64,000 bases of DNA from Jeotgalibaca porci (GTDB taxonomy: Bacteria > Bacillota > Bacilli > Lactobacillales > Aerococcaceae), in the NCBI RefSeq assembly GCF_011299095.1, contig NZ_CP049889.1, forward strand, positions 885,501-949,500, written 5' to 3'. Positions 1 to 7,430 of the stretch are shown here, in pieces. The position numbers and the translations under genes are program-made. A model generated the notes under the pieces. It had not been told where the DNA came from. It ran no database searches and saw nothing but the letters and a program-made list of their open reading frames with translations. Position 1 is the first letter of the stretch; each line of letters starts with the position of its first letter.

Positions 1-248
1 TGACCAAGACGACGTGAGACCAAAGCATTAATCCCTACCCCTGTCCCTGCTGATATTGCAATCATCAAGTTCTGGATTGGGAATGCCAAAGTGACACCTG
101 TTAAAGCTTCTTCACTGATTTGTGCTACGAAGACACTATCGACAATGTTATATAAAGCTTGTACCAGCATTGATATCATTACCGGCACAGACATTTTAAT
201 TAATAATTTACCAACGGGCATTGTACCCATTTTATTCTCATTCTCCAT
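1..248 (-). CDS. MATE family efflux transporter, N-terminal part (runs off the left edge)
   Basis: Reading leftward from an ATG at 248, 82 codons are open to the window edge. The start MENENKMGTMPVGKLLIKMS leads into hydrophobic segments containing ALYNIVDSVFVAQ and GTGVGINALVSRRLG, which are typical of the first two helices of MATE (NorM/DinF type) cation- or drug-coupled exporters. A GGAGGA Shine-Dalgarno lies 5 bases before the ATG. The start overlaps the end of the upstream GyrI-like gene by 11 bases, so the two are probably translated together. Substrate cannot be told; the 3' end is outside the window. Confidence 0.85.
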   Translation of the reverse strand, partial: MENENKMGTMPVGKLLIKMSVPVMISMLVQALYNIVDSVFVAQISEEALTGVTLAFPIQNLMIAISAGTGVGINALVSRRLG

Positions 249-714
249 TTACATCCTCCAAAATTGGTATCAAGATTTGCGTTATTAATAACGCTTCTTG
301 AACATTTTCATTCAAATATATTTCTTCTGACTCCCCTGTTGTCGAAAAATGATGGTCTTGCAACCACGTATCCATTTCACGATAAACAGCGGGGATGGTC
401 TGACGCGCTCCTTGGTGGATGCAAGTTAAATACAATCCAGCCCGTTTTGTTACGGGCATAATTTCTTCTCTTCCCGCAGCTTTACTAGCAGTTAAAAAAC
501 CAGCCTCTAAATCCACTGCCTTTTTTGAAAAAGAATGATACGTTACAAAGAAGTTTCCGGCAGGACGTATCCCAATATGACGAAGATAAGCTTCTAACTT
601 ATCTCGAGACTCGGTTATTTTATTTTCTAAGTCTTTCAGCGGCACTTGCGAGCGGATGGCTACACCTCTTTCTTCGGGACGTTGCATCACTAACCAATCA
701 CTGATACGCGGCAT
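238..714 (-). CDS. GyrI-like / effector-binding domain protein
   Basis: A protein of about 158 residues without an HTH, consisting of one GyrI-like (AraC effector-binding) domain that in this superfamily binds small or amphipathic molecules. Supporting motifs are MPVTKRAGLYLTCIHQGA, the xxYxEMDTWLQDH helix and a late SEEIYLNE strand. I prefer the ATG at 714 (MPRISDW), because GGCGAGG lies just before it; an upstream ATG at 738 adds MKRKKARK but has no good ribosome site. The gene overlaps the MATE gene downstream, so it may sense or bind a compound that the exporter removes; that is inference from context. Confidence 0.7.
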   Translation of the reverse strand: MPRISDWLVMQRPEERGVAIRSQVPLKDLENKITESRDKLEAYLRHIGIRPAGNFFVTYHSFSKKAVDLEAGFLTASKAAGREEIMPVTKRAGLYLTCIHQGARQTIPAVYREMDTWLQDHHFSTTGESEEIYLNENVQEALLITQILIPILEDVNGE

Positions 715-813
715 TTTCCTCGCCTTCTTTCGTTTCATTTTTCATCAAAAGCATAGCACATTTATGATTCCAGCTCTATCTTATTAATTTTATTAGAGCT
801 TAAAAAATCTCTT

Positions 814-822
814 TGTTATAAT
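814..822 (+). promoter_or_regulatory. Extended -10 promoter of the CAP-domain gene
   Basis: TGTTATAAT is an extended -10 (TGnTATAAT), 20 bases before the start codon at 843. No convincing -35 is seen 17 bases upstream, which fits an extended -10 promoter. Confidence 0.6.
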
Positions 823-842
823 AGTAAAAAGGGGATGAAAAA

Positions 843-1436
843 ATGTGGCCTCAGTTTAAACGATTAATGATCTTCTTAATCTTAATATTAGCGGGTTGGT
901 ATGCTCTGAAATCAGACCTGGTCCAAAATTATCTTATCCCGCAAGTCAATGAATTTTTGACCTCTGAAGAAAACGCCGAAACGCCGGTAAAACATTCCTT
1001 TATTATTCGAAATCCCATTGAAGCACCCGAAGATGTCGATAAAGTCCTCATCCAGGACACCATTTTTCAGCTGACAAACGACTTACGACATGAACAAGGC
1101 GCGGAGCCATTGACGCGTAACGATGCGTTAATCCAAGTAGCAGATTTACGTGCCGTTGAAAATGAAACCAGCTTCTCTCACACCCGTCCCGACAATACGC
1201 CTTTCTACACAGCTTTGGAAAGTCGCTATGACTACCAGAGAGCCGGTGAAAACTTGGCTATGGGAACGTATCACGGAACGAATGAAGAAATGGCTACCTT
1301 CCTCTTCGATGGATGGGTCGAGAGCCAAGGTCACTATGAGAACATGATTGAACCTCTTTTCTCTGAAATCGGAATCGGGGTTCATTATGATGGTGAAATG
1401 CTTTATTTAGTTCAAATATTTGGAACCCCACGTTAA
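843..1436 (+). CDS. Membrane-anchored CAP (SCP/PR-1) domain protein, YkwD-like
   Basis: 197 residues. Residues 7-22 form a single N-terminal membrane anchor (LMIFLILILAGWYALK), residues 30-70 a linker and residues 73-196 a CAP domain. The usual cavity residues are visible: H113 in FSHTRPDN, E136 in AGENLAMG and H164 in SQGHYENM. Bacterial CAP proteins of this kind are exported and often linked to sporulation or cell-wall functions, but their biochemical activity is not settled. AAGGGGATG lies before the ATG. It is a single-gene unit between an extended -10 promoter and a hairpin terminator. Confidence 0.85.
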   Translation: MWPQFKRLMIFLILILAGWYALKSDLVQNYLIPQVNEFLTSEENAETPVKHSFIIRNPIEAPEDVDKVLIQDTIFQLTNDLRHEQGAEPLTRNDALIQVADLRAVENETSFSHTRPDNTPFYTALESRYDYQRAGENLAMGTYHGTNEEMATFLFDGWVESQGHYENMIEPLFSEIGIGVHYDGEMLYLVQIFGTPR

Positions 1437-1451
1437 GCTGAGCTCGAAATA

Positions 1452-1495
1452 ATATCCGGCCTCGCATCCACTGAGATGCTGAGCCGGATATTTTT
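1452..1495. terminator. Bidirectional terminator between the CAP gene and the HTH gene
   Basis: Stem ATATCCGGC (1452-1460) pairs with GCCGGATAT (1483-1491), with an inner GCATC/GATGC pairing, followed by TTTTT on the plus strand. It lies between the convergent genes ending at 1436 and 1502. Confidence 0.85.
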
Positions 1496-1501
1496 CACCC
1501 T

Positions 1502-1732
1502 TTAGTCTTCATCCTTCACGTCTGGGTCTTCAGGAATCGGCGTTTGGTAATATTCATCACGTTCCCGTTTTTTCTTTTCCATTTCTCTAAGAAAAAGATT
1601 GAACTGCTCTTGATAAATTAATACTTCGTCATCCACCACTAACGTCCGAATTTGTTGCTCGCGAATCAGACGGATAATCTCATTAACCGGTAAGTTTAAG
1701 TACTCTGCTGTTTGCTCAATGGTCAGATACAT
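1502..1732 (-). CDS. Small excisionase-type HTH DNA-binding protein
   Basis: 76 residues. MYLTIEQTAEYLNLPVNEIIRLI at residues 1-23 is the winged-HTH of the MerR/excisionase (helix_turn_helix_17) type, followed by a basic helix and an acidic tail (PIPEDPDVKDED). Its start overlaps the end of the carboxypeptidase gene by 17 bases, so it is the second gene of that operon. No phage or integrase gene is nearby, so it is probably a chromosomal regulator, not a true excisionase. The target is unknown. Confidence 0.7.
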   Translation of the reverse strand: MYLTIEQTAEYLNLPVNEIIRLIREQQIRTLVVDDEVLIYQEQFNLFLREMEKKKRERDEYYQTPIPEDPDVKDED

Positions 1733-2759
1733 GGTTCGTCTCCTCCATTAACTGGCGATAAATATTCTCCGCATCTTGAATGTGAATCGGCTCTTCGATG
1801 TGACGGTCCTGATCAATCGGAAAGTCCGGAATTGCTTCCGCCCCCGCTGTAATGAGCAGATATTTCTTCCCGTCGACTTGGCCGATAGAGGCCAGACAAA
1901 GCCCAGCTTGTTCCGTGAAGCCTGTCTTCCCACCAATTACTGTACCAATCAGCTCTGGGTATTTAAGTAGCGAGTTGAAAACCGTGCTGTTCATTAAGAA
2001 GCCCTCTTCATTGATATTCGTAGGCGCTACTTCATGTTGCAAAGTCGTGAATATTTCGTAGAACACAGGATTTTGTAAAGCTCGATACGTCAACGTGGCA
2101 ATGTCTGCCACACTGGAAACATTTTTCACGTCATGCAAACCCGTTGCATTCGTATAGTGTGTATGTGACAAGCCCAACTCTGCGGCTTTTTCATTCATCA
2201 AGGTCACAAACTCCGCTTCCGATCCGGCAATCAGGTAGGCCAACGCTAAGCAAGCATCTGCACCAGATGGCAAAATAGCACCATACAGAAGTTCCCCAAC
2301 AGTCGTCACTTCGTCTTCCACGAAACCGGTAATCGAAGCTCTGGCTTCGTAGAGCCCTTCAAAATACGCTTCTTCCATTTTCACTTTTTGATTGAAATCG
2401 ACGACATGATCCAACGCAACCAAAACCGTCATAATCTTTGTCAGAGAAGCCGGAAAGATACGTTCTGTACTCCCTTTTTCCGCCACTGTTTCGCCCGTTT
2501 GATAATCAATCAGAATCACATTGGGACTCTTTACCTTCGTAAAGTCAATCCGACTTGCCTCTGCTTTTGGCACGATAATCTCAGGCACGAGCGGCACAAT
2601 CTCTGTGGCTTTTTCAACAACAGTGGTTTTATTTACAAAGCCTACCAACTCTGAATGATTGTAAAGCGAATACGCACTGATGGCTGCCAAACTCAAAATC
2701 GTATTGCGAATAAAACGTGATTGTCTCTTTTTTCGCTTTCTTTTACTCGTTCTCCCCAT
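1716..2759 (-). CDS. D-alanyl-D-alanine carboxypeptidase, serine-type (peptidase S11)
   Basis: 347 residues. It trims the terminal D-Ala from peptidoglycan pentapeptides outside the membrane. A very basic N-terminus (SKRKRKKRQSR) is followed by a membrane segment at about 18-33. The S11 motifs are S105-L-T-K108 (catalytic Ser and Lys), S165-G-A in the place of the usual SxN, and K278-T-G. The SxN asparagine is therefore replaced by alanine; I think SGADA variants occur in this branch of the family, so this need not mean loss of activity. AAAGGAGG precedes the ATG. Gene order is argS, this gene, then the small HTH gene. Confidence 0.88.
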   Translation of the reverse strand: MGRTSKRKRKKRQSRFIRNTILSLAAISAYSLYNHSELVGFVNKTTVVEKATEIVPLVPEIIVPKAEASRIDFTKVKSPNVILIDYQTGETVAEKGSTERIFPASLTKIMTVLVALDHVVDFNQKVKMEEAYFEGLYEARASITGFVEDEVTTVGELLYGAILPSGADACLALAYLIAGSEAEFVTLMNEKAAELGLSHTHYTNATGLHDVKNVSSVADIATLTYRALQNPVFYEIFTTLQHEVAPTNINEEGFLMNSTVFNSLLKYPELIGTVIGGKTGFTEQAGLCLASIGQVDGKKYLLITAGAEAIPDFPIDQDRHIEEPIHIQDAENIYRQLMEETNHVSDH

Positions 2760-2785
2760 TGTCTGCCTCCTTTCAAATGAAAGAA

Positions 2786-2811
2786 ATAGACTACTTCAGA
2801 AAGCAGTCTAT
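2786..2811 (-). terminator. Hairpin after argS
   Basis: An 11-bp stem (ATAGACT... pairing with AGTCTAT, one G-U pair) sits between the argS stop (2827) and the carboxypeptidase start (2759). It is followed by a T-rich but interrupted tract (TTTCTTTCATTT), so it may terminate only partly and let argS transcripts read on. Confidence 0.5.
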
Positions 2812-2826
2812 CTCTATCTTTGACTA

Positions 2827-4518
2827 TTACATTCTCTCAGGCGCTTTAACACCTAATAGGCGTAAGCTTTCTTGCAAAATAACACTTGTCGCTTTAACAA
2901 GAACAAGACGCGCGTTACGTTCTTCGTCCTCAACCAATACTTTTGTATTTGCATAGTAACGGTTGAATGCTTGTGACAATTGCAGTGAATATTTTGCAAT
3001 CACAGATGGTTCGAATTTCTCAAATGAAGACATAATGATATCTGGGAAGCTGTTAATCAACTTCAACACACCCCATGCATAATCATCAGCTAAATGAAGC
3101 GGTGCAGCCAAGTCCAATTCCACTCCTGCTTTACGTAAAATACTCAAAGCACGTGCGTTTGTATATTGAACATATGGTCCTGTTTCGCCTTCGAATTGGA
3201 CAACTTCTTCTAGTACAAAGTCGAAGTTATTCAAACGGTCGTTTCTCAAGTCGTGGAAAACAACAGCGCCGACGCCGACTTGTTTTGCCACATCTTCTTT
3301 ATTTTCCAATGTTGGGTTTTTAAGATTAATTTGTTCCAGAGCAAGGGATGTTGCTTCGTTTAGAACTTCTTCCAGCAAAATCACTTTTCCTTTACGTGTT
3401 GAAAGTTTCTTACCACCTTGTGTAATCAAACCAAATGGAATGTGGTGCATGTCATCTGCCCAATCATAGCCCATTTCTTTTAGAACTGCTTTTAATTGTT
3501 TGAAGTGGTTCGATTGTTCATTTCCTACTGCGTAGAGCGACAATGCGAAGTCATACGTACGCTTACGGTAGATAGCAGCTGCTAGGTCACGCGTAATATA
3601 TAAAGTTGCGCCGTCAGATTTTTTAATCAAAGCCGGATTTAAGTTGTATTTTTCCAAATCAACGATTGTTGCACCGCGATCTTGTGTCAACACACCTTTT
3701 TCTTCCAACAATGCAATGACTTCATCCATTTTATCGTTGTAGAATGCTTCTCCGTTGAATGAATCGAATTGAATATCAAGCATGTCGTATACAGTCATGA
3801 ATTCTTTCAAGGACTCAGAACGGAAACGTGTCCATAGCTCTGTTGCTTCTTGATCGCCATCTTCCAGTTTCTTGAACCACGCACGTGCTTCATCTTCCAA
3901 TTCAGGTTGCTCTTCTGCTACTTCGTGGAATTGTACGTAAAGTTTCAATAGTTCCGCAATTGGATTTTGCTCAACTTTTTCAACGTCTCCCCATTTTTTA
4001 TAGGCAACGATTAGTTTACCGAATTGCGTACCCCAGTCACCCAAGTGGTTGATTTTGACAGGTTTGTAACCTACTTTTTCAACGATGTTTGCCAATGCAT
4101 TCCCAATTACTGTTGAACGTAAGTGTCCCATTGACATTGGTTTTGCGATGTTAGGTGAAGACATATCAATTGGAACGGTTTGGCCTTTTCCGTAATCTGA
4201 TTGGCCGTAATCATCTTTTTGCGTTACAACTTCTTTCAGAATTTCAGCACTGATTACTTCTTTATTTAAGAAGAAGTTTAAGTACGGTCCAACTGGTTCT
4301 GTCTTAGAAATAGCTGGGCTGTCAATCTTCTCTGCCAAATCTTGAGCAATCATTTGTGGTGCTTTACGGAAAGTTTTTGCTAAAGAAAACGCTGGGAAGG
4401 CAATATCCCCATGTTCTGCGTGCTTCGGTTTTTCCAACAAGCCATATACTTGTTCTTCGCTCAAATGCTCTGCAACATGACGGTGTATTTCGTTTGCTAC
4501 CAATTTTTTTAAATCCAT
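2827..4518 (-). CDS. argS: Arginyl-tRNA synthetase
   Basis: 563 residues, the usual length of the bacterial enzyme that charges tRNA-Arg. It has an N-terminal Arg-tRNA-synthetase domain (about 1-105), then the class I catalytic core with the HIGH-like signature [15 protein letters not shown] (121-135) and [19 protein letters not shown] stands in the KMSKS position, and an anticodon-binding helical domain ends in the typical [10 protein letters not shown]. Transcription starts about 130 bases upstream and must pass a strong hairpin (4545-4582) before the ATG, which suggests attenuation control. Confidence 0.97.
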   Translation of the reverse strand: MDLKKLVANEIHRHVAEHLSEEQVYGLLEKPKHAEHGDIAFPAFSLAKTFRKAPQMIAQDLAEKIDSPAISKTEPVGPYLNFFLNKEVISAEILKEVVTQKDDYGQSDYGKGQTVPIDMSSPNIAKPMSMGHLRSTVIGNALANIVEKVGYKPVKINHLGDWGTQFGKLIVAYKKWGDVEKVEQNPIAELLKLYVQFHEVAEEQPELEDEARAWFKKLEDGDQEATELWTRFRSESLKEFMTVYDMLDIQFDSFNGEAFYNDKMDEVIALLEEKGVLTQDRGATIVDLEKYNLNPALIKKSDGATLYITRDLAAAIYRKRTYDFALSLYAVGNEQSNHFKQLKAVLKEMGYDWADDMHHIPFGLITQGGKKLSTRKGKVILLEEVLNEATSLALEQINLKNPTLENKEDVAKQVGVGAVVFHDLRNDRLNNFDFVLEEVVQFEGETGPYVQYTNARALSILRKAGVELDLAAPLHLADDYAWGVLKLINSFPDIIMSSFEKFEPSVIAKYSLQLSQAFNRYYANTKVLVEDEERNARLVLVKATSVILQESLRLLGVKAPERM

Positions 4519-4544
4519 TATTATGCTCCCTTTTCCTTTTCATT

Positions 4545-4582
4545 AAAAAAACATCTCCCTTTGCCCCTGCAAAAGAGAGACG
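4545..4582 (-). terminator. Intrinsic terminator inside the argS leader (attenuator)
   Basis: On the minus strand, CGTCTCTCTTTTGC pairs with GCAAAGGGAGATG (13 pairs with one bulged T) around an AGGG loop, directly followed by seven Ts. It lies 26 bases before the argS start and downstream of the argS promoter, and no minus-strand gene ends just upstream. A competing pairing, GAGGAC (about 4594-4599) with GTC(T)CTC of the terminator's 5' arm, could act as antiterminator. Confidence 0.75.
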
Positions 4583-4657
4583 TCGGTTCGTTGTCCTCTA
4601 AAAATGTCTCACACTTCGTACTTGAATAAATTAAACAAACTGCTCTGTATCCCTATT

Positions 4658-4686
4658 AATATAGCAAGAAACTATTTAAAAGTCCA
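4658..4686 (-). promoter_or_regulatory. Probable argS promoter
   Basis: TGGACT (4686-4681) and TATATT (4663-4658) are separated by 17 bases. This would start RNA near 4650, giving a leader of about 130 bases that includes the terminator hairpin. Confidence 0.55.
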
Positions 4687-4748
4687 TTGCTTCTTGCAAA
4701 AAAATGGTGTCTGGCTGTCGTTTCTTATACAATGAAGAAAAGGAGTGG

Positions 4749-5186
4749 ATGAAGATACCTTGGACTGAAAATGATTATCCGAACAGTTGGAAAAATCTTA
4801 CTGCTGATACGCGTAGAAAGGCCATTGATATTGCCAACGCCATGCTCGCCGACGGGTATAAAGACGCAGACGCTATCCCTATTGCAACGGCTCAAGCAAA
4901 AAAATGGGCGGAAACTGCTACTGAGTCCGACAAAAAGTCGCTTCGAAGTAAAGATTTATCCGATCACGTGAAAAACACGGATGATAAAGGTGCCATTTAT
5001 CTTGAGCAAGACGTTCATGTCCGCTACATCCCTGACAAAGAACATTGGGAAGTGAAAACAGAAGGTGCAACCCGTGCCTCAGATACTTTCCCCACAAAGA
5101 AAGAAGCTGAGAAACGCGCGCGAGAAATCACTGACAACCGTGATACGAAAGCCATTTTACATACAAAAAAAGAAGCAGAGTCCTAA
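4749..5186 (+). CDS. DUF2188 protein (YdaT-like)
   Basis: 145 residues from the ATG at 4749, which has AAAGGAG just before it; an open frame from 4704 lacks such a site. Residues 1-60 (KIPWTENDYPNSWKNL... IANAML..) resemble the N-terminus of B. subtilis YdaT and ChaB-like stress proteins. Residues 86-142 form a DUF2188 domain (HVRYIPDKEHWEVKTEGA... TFPTKKEAEKRAREI). It is highly charged and soluble. The last 4 bases overlap the end of the convergent barstar gene. The function is unknown; YdaT is a general-stress protein in Bacillus. Confidence 0.75.
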   Translation: MKIPWTENDYPNSWKNLTADTRRKAIDIANAMLADGYKDADAIPIATAQAKKWAETATESDKKSLRSKDLSDHVKNTDDKGAIYLEQDVHVRYIPDKEHWEVKTEGATRASDTFPTKKEAEKRAREITDNRDTKAILHTKKEAES

Positions 5187-5482
5187 GATTCTGCTTCTTT
5201 CTCTTTCATTTCATACGCATAGACAATTGTCAGCGCATCATTATATTCTTTCACTTCATCAAACAATTGTAAAAGTGATTTGCCATATCGTCCCAAATTT
5301 TCTTCGATTGCTTGGGGGTGTTGTACCGTAATTATTTTCTCGGTAAAATCTGTGGTCAAGCAGTCCCATAAGGCATCCAAGTTTCTTCCGTAATGTTCCG
5401 GAAGGTCTAATTTATCTTTTAATAAGGTGTGCGTTGTGGCTTTATCGACAAAGGTCCGCCCATCTAAAAGAATATTTTGCAT
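5183..5482 (-). CDS. Barstar-family ribonuclease inhibitor
   Basis: 99 residues. The family signature HYGRNLDALWDCLT (residues about 29-42) contains the helix and acidic residues that plug the barnase active site. It begins 2 bases after the stop of the barnase-like gene, the arrangement expected for an enzyme and its cytoplasmic antidote. It would protect the producer from RNase that stays or folds in the cytoplasm. Confidence 0.88.
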   Translation of the reverse strand: MQNILLDGRTFVDKATTHTLLKDKLDLPEHYGRNLDALWDCLTTDFTEKIITVQHPQAIEENLGRYGKSLLQLFDEVKEYNDALTIVYAYEMKEKEAES

Positions 5483-5484
5483 CC

Positions 5485-5937
5485 TTATTCCTCCCCGTAT
5501 AACTGTTCGAAAGATTCGTAATGATCAGCGGTATAGTAAATCAGACCATCATTAGAAAAGACAATCCGCTCTGCATTCCGATAGCCACCTTCGTAATTAA
5601 TGTCCGCTTCGTAGTAATCGCGTCCCGCCTCTTCCGGCAACAATCCCTCACGATTACCGAAATAATCGCCACCGATAGACATCCCCTCTGCAACTTCCCA
5701 GAGATTGCCTTTTGCATTATCCCAACCCAATTCACGTGCTTCGTTCTTGGTTAGGTAATTCGGTGGTAATTCTTCATATAAATAAATATATTCTGCTACT
5801 TCCTCCTTGGAACTGTACCATTCACCAGAGGTAACAGATTCCATTTCCGTAATCTCATTTTCTAGATAGTCTACGCTTGTACAGGCCGTCAGGAAAAGAA
5901 AGAGAAGCGGTATAAGCATTCTTTTCAGAAATTTCAC
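5485..5937 (-). CDS. Barnase-type guanyl-preferring ribonuclease with a lipoprotein signal
   Basis: 150 residues from a GTG at 5937. I chose this start because it forms a GTGA overlap with the stop of the preceding gene; an upstream GTG at 5973 also exists. The segment from YLTKNEARELGW to ADHYESFEQL aligns residue by residue with barnase. The three catalytic residues are all present: E110 (YYEADINY), R124 (AERIVF) and H139 (ADHYESF). The signal segment ends in a lipobox, L16-T-A-C19, so the product should be lipid-anchored on the cell surface, unlike classic freely secreted barnase. A helical linker (20-58) precedes the enzyme domain. Confidence 0.88.
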   Translation of the reverse strand: MKFLKRMLIPLLFLFLTACTSVDYLENEITEMESVTSGEWYSSKEEVAEYIYLYEELPPNYLTKNEARELGWDNAKGNLWEVAEGMSIGGDYFGNREGLLPEEAGRDYYEADINYEGGYRNAERIVFSNDGLIYYTADHYESFEQLYGEE

Positions 5938-6359
5938 GTTTTTTTCACAAACCTTTCTGAGCAAGATGGACACGTAATCGCGATTTTACCTTTTCCTTTC
6001 GGAACCCGCACTTTTTGTTTGCAGTTGGGACACGTATAGAAACGGTATGTTTTTCGTTGGTTAAACTGCTTTTGTTTTTGGTCTACCAAGTTCTTTTGAC
6101 CGTTGAAATAATTGATAATGCGATTACGGAATGCATGATACTTTCTATTCTGTTGATAGAATTTCTGTTTATCTTTCATAAAGGTACGTGCGTACATTAA
6201 GACAATGATAATAAAACCAATCCAGGTAATGATTGGGCTACTTAATAAAAATCCAGCTAATCCAATGACTGCACCTGTTTTTAGGAGGAACTTTGATAAA
6301 TCGTCGAAGCCATTTGTTTGGCGCATAATATTTTGAATCCACGGTAAAAACTTATTCAT
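5934..6359 (-). CDS. Zinc-ribbon membrane protein, first gene of the barnase operon
   Basis: 141 residues. A hydrophobic hairpin at about 26-57 (LLKTGAVIGLAGFLL... WIGFIIIVLMYA) is followed by a basic helix. A C-terminal zinc ribbon has C110-P-N-C113 and C130-P-S-C133. I do not recognise a named family. The AAGGATG site precedes the ATG. Its stop overlaps the GTG of the barnase gene by 4 bases (GTGA), so translation of the RNase is probably coupled to this gene. Whether it serves the RNase (export, folding) or is just the neighbour is unknown. Confidence 0.7.
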   Translation of the reverse strand: MNKFLPWIQNIMRQTNGFDDLSKFLLKTGAVIGLAGFLLSSPIITWIGFIIIVLMYARTFMKDKQKFYQQNRKYHAFRNRIINYFNGQKNLVDQKQKQFNQRKTYRFYTCPNCKQKVRVPKGKGKIAITCPSCSERFVKKT

Positions 6360-6397
6360 AGCATAACATCCTTCTTTTATACTTCATTAATACATAC

Positions 6398-6408
6398 AGT
6401 ATAACAAA
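6398..6408 (-). promoter_or_regulatory. Extended -10 promoter of the zinc-ribbon/barnase/barstar operon
   Basis: TGTTATACT (extended -10) ends 38 bases before the ATG at 6359; the -35 region (TTATTA) is weak. Confidence 0.5.
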
Positions 6409-6443
6409 TTATCTACCTCTTAATAAATAGTTGTGTCACAGAC

Positions 6444-6476
6444 AAAAAAATAAACCTGGAGCTGGGCCCAGGTTCG
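6444..6476 (-). terminator. Terminator of the CarD-family gene
   Basis: On the minus strand, AACCTGG (6474-6468) pairs with CCAGGTT (6459-6453), followed by TATTTTTTT. It lies 7 bases past the stop at 6483. Confidence 0.8.
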
Positions 6477-6482
6477 CTGTTA

Positions 6483-6998
6483 TTAACTATTCGCTGTTAT
6501 TTCGTCCACTTTACCTTCAACATATTCTCTTACTTTTCCTTGAGACATATTGAATACGACTGCAAACTCACCGTATAACAAGTCTTCTGCTTTACGAAGG
6601 AAAAACTTATCGGTTTGACCCATTTTCTTATTTTTCTCTTCAGCAACTGAGCCTTTGTGATAGATGGATTTGATTAATTGGATTAAATCTTCACAATTAT
6701 TTTCTTGAAGGGTTTCGGTATATTTATTTTTTAAGATAGCAGCGTTCGTCGGGCCACCCGTTTCAGCCTTAATAGAAGGAATTTGTTTGATTAGATCTTC
6801 TGCTGTTTCCCTCGAAATCACAGGCCGTATGAAAACTTTCGTATCAACTGGCGTATAAACCTTACCGTTCCGATTGACTGGCTGAAGTACATAATAGGGC
6901 CTCTCTTTTCCAGACTTCGTAAAATCCATCATCTCAATTGCCTCTACCTGACATACGCCTTCATTACCATAAACAACATAATCTTTTACTTGGTACAA
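6483..6998 (-). CDS. CarD/CdnL family transcription regulator
   Basis: 171 residues. Residues 1-60 (YQVKDYVVYGNEGVCQVEAIEMMDF... PYYVLQPV) are the CarD_CdnL_TRCF Tudor-like domain, which binds the RNA-polymerase beta subunit. Residues 70-165 form the helical DNA-contacting half. CarD proteins modulate promoter open-complex stability. The start is TTG, with GGAGG 8 bases upstream. It is a single gene between its terminator (6444-6476) and a GC-rich hairpin at 7033-7054. Confidence 0.85.
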   Translation of the reverse strand: MYQVKDYVVYGNEGVCQVEAIEMMDFTKSGKERPYYVLQPVNRNGKVYTPVDTKVFIRPVISRETAEDLIKQIPSIKAETGGPTNAAILKNKYTETLQENNCEDLIQLIKSIYHKGSVAEEKNKKMGQTDKFFLRKAEDLLYGEFAVVFNMSQGKVREYVEGKVDEITANS

Positions 6999-7032
6999 TG
7001 GTATTCCTCCTTATAGACTTCAAGCCAGAACA

Positions 7033-7054
7033 AGAGGCGGACTGCTCCGCCTCT
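7033..7054 (-). terminator. Hairpin after the 43-residue ORF
   Basis: AGAGGCGGA pairs with TCCGCCTCT (9 bp, 4-base loop). The following T tract is poor (TGTTCTGG), so termination may be partial. It lies between the small ORF and the CarD-family gene. Confidence 0.45.
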
Positions 7055-7162
7055 CATTTCCTACACTTATAAACACATTATACCACATTTGTTGATTTTT
7101 AGTAAGTCGATGGAAAACAACACCTATCTGCCGTTATCCATACGTCACAATCCGCGACTTAA

Positions 7163-7294
7163 TTATTTGTGCAATACAGGTCCTTTACGCATAAATCTAC
7201 CGTCATTTTTCGCTACAGCATTTGTATTATGCTTTGCTCTAGCTTCAGATTTTTTGTTTTTAATTAATTCCATCATTTTTTGTTTTGCATCCAT
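7163..7294 (-). CDS. Small basic protein, 43 residues
   Basis: An ATG at 7294 opens a frame of 43 codons ending in TAA at 7163. It begins MDAKQKMMELIKNKKSEARA and ends GRFMRKGPVLHK. The composition is strongly basic, with an N-terminal amphipathic helix and a glycine/proline C-terminus; there is no signal or membrane segment. AGAGG lies rather far upstream, and GGTG stands 6 bases before the ATG. The base pattern is coding-like (lysine/alanine/asparagine rich, clean stop). I do not recognise a named family. It sits between the CarD gene and the 50-bp repeat array. Confidence 0.6.
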   Translation of the reverse strand: MDAKQKMMELIKNKKSEARAKHNTNAVAKNDGRFMRKGPVLHK

Positions 7295-7367
7295 TTTCTA
7301 CACCGCCATCCTCTTTCTAATCTTTGCTATTCTACCACCAATAGTTTGAAATTACGATAAAAATAAG

Positions 7368-7418
7368 AAAGTGCTAACTCAAAACTAAAATCCAAAATGC
7401 CGTTTGAGTTAGCACTTT
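7368..7418. terminator. Perfect 16-bp hairpin at the head of the repeat array
   Basis: AAAGTGCTAACTCAAA (7368-7383) is an exact inverted copy of 7403-7418. The stem sequence is a variant of the stems within the adjacent 50-bp repeats (CTAACTCAAA versus CTGACTCAAA), so it looks like the diverged first member of the array. Confidence 0.75.
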
Positions 7419-7430
7419 AGCTGAGAAAAC

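Noticed and set aside
1502-1732. Excisionase of an integrated element
   Set aside because: The HTH type matches, but no integrase, attachment repeats or phage genes are nearby and the gene overlaps a chromosomal cell-wall gene.
4545-4660. T-box riboswitch in front of argS
   Set aside because: The leader is too short for stem I plus antiterminator, and the conserved TGG bulge that pairs with the tRNA end is absent; only the terminator hairpin is supported.
7089-7349. Plus-strand 86-codon hydrophobic frame
   Set aside because: It is the opposite strand of the 43-residue basic ORF and its flanks, with no ribosome site; lysine-rich coding sequence read backwards gives Phe/Leu-rich frames.
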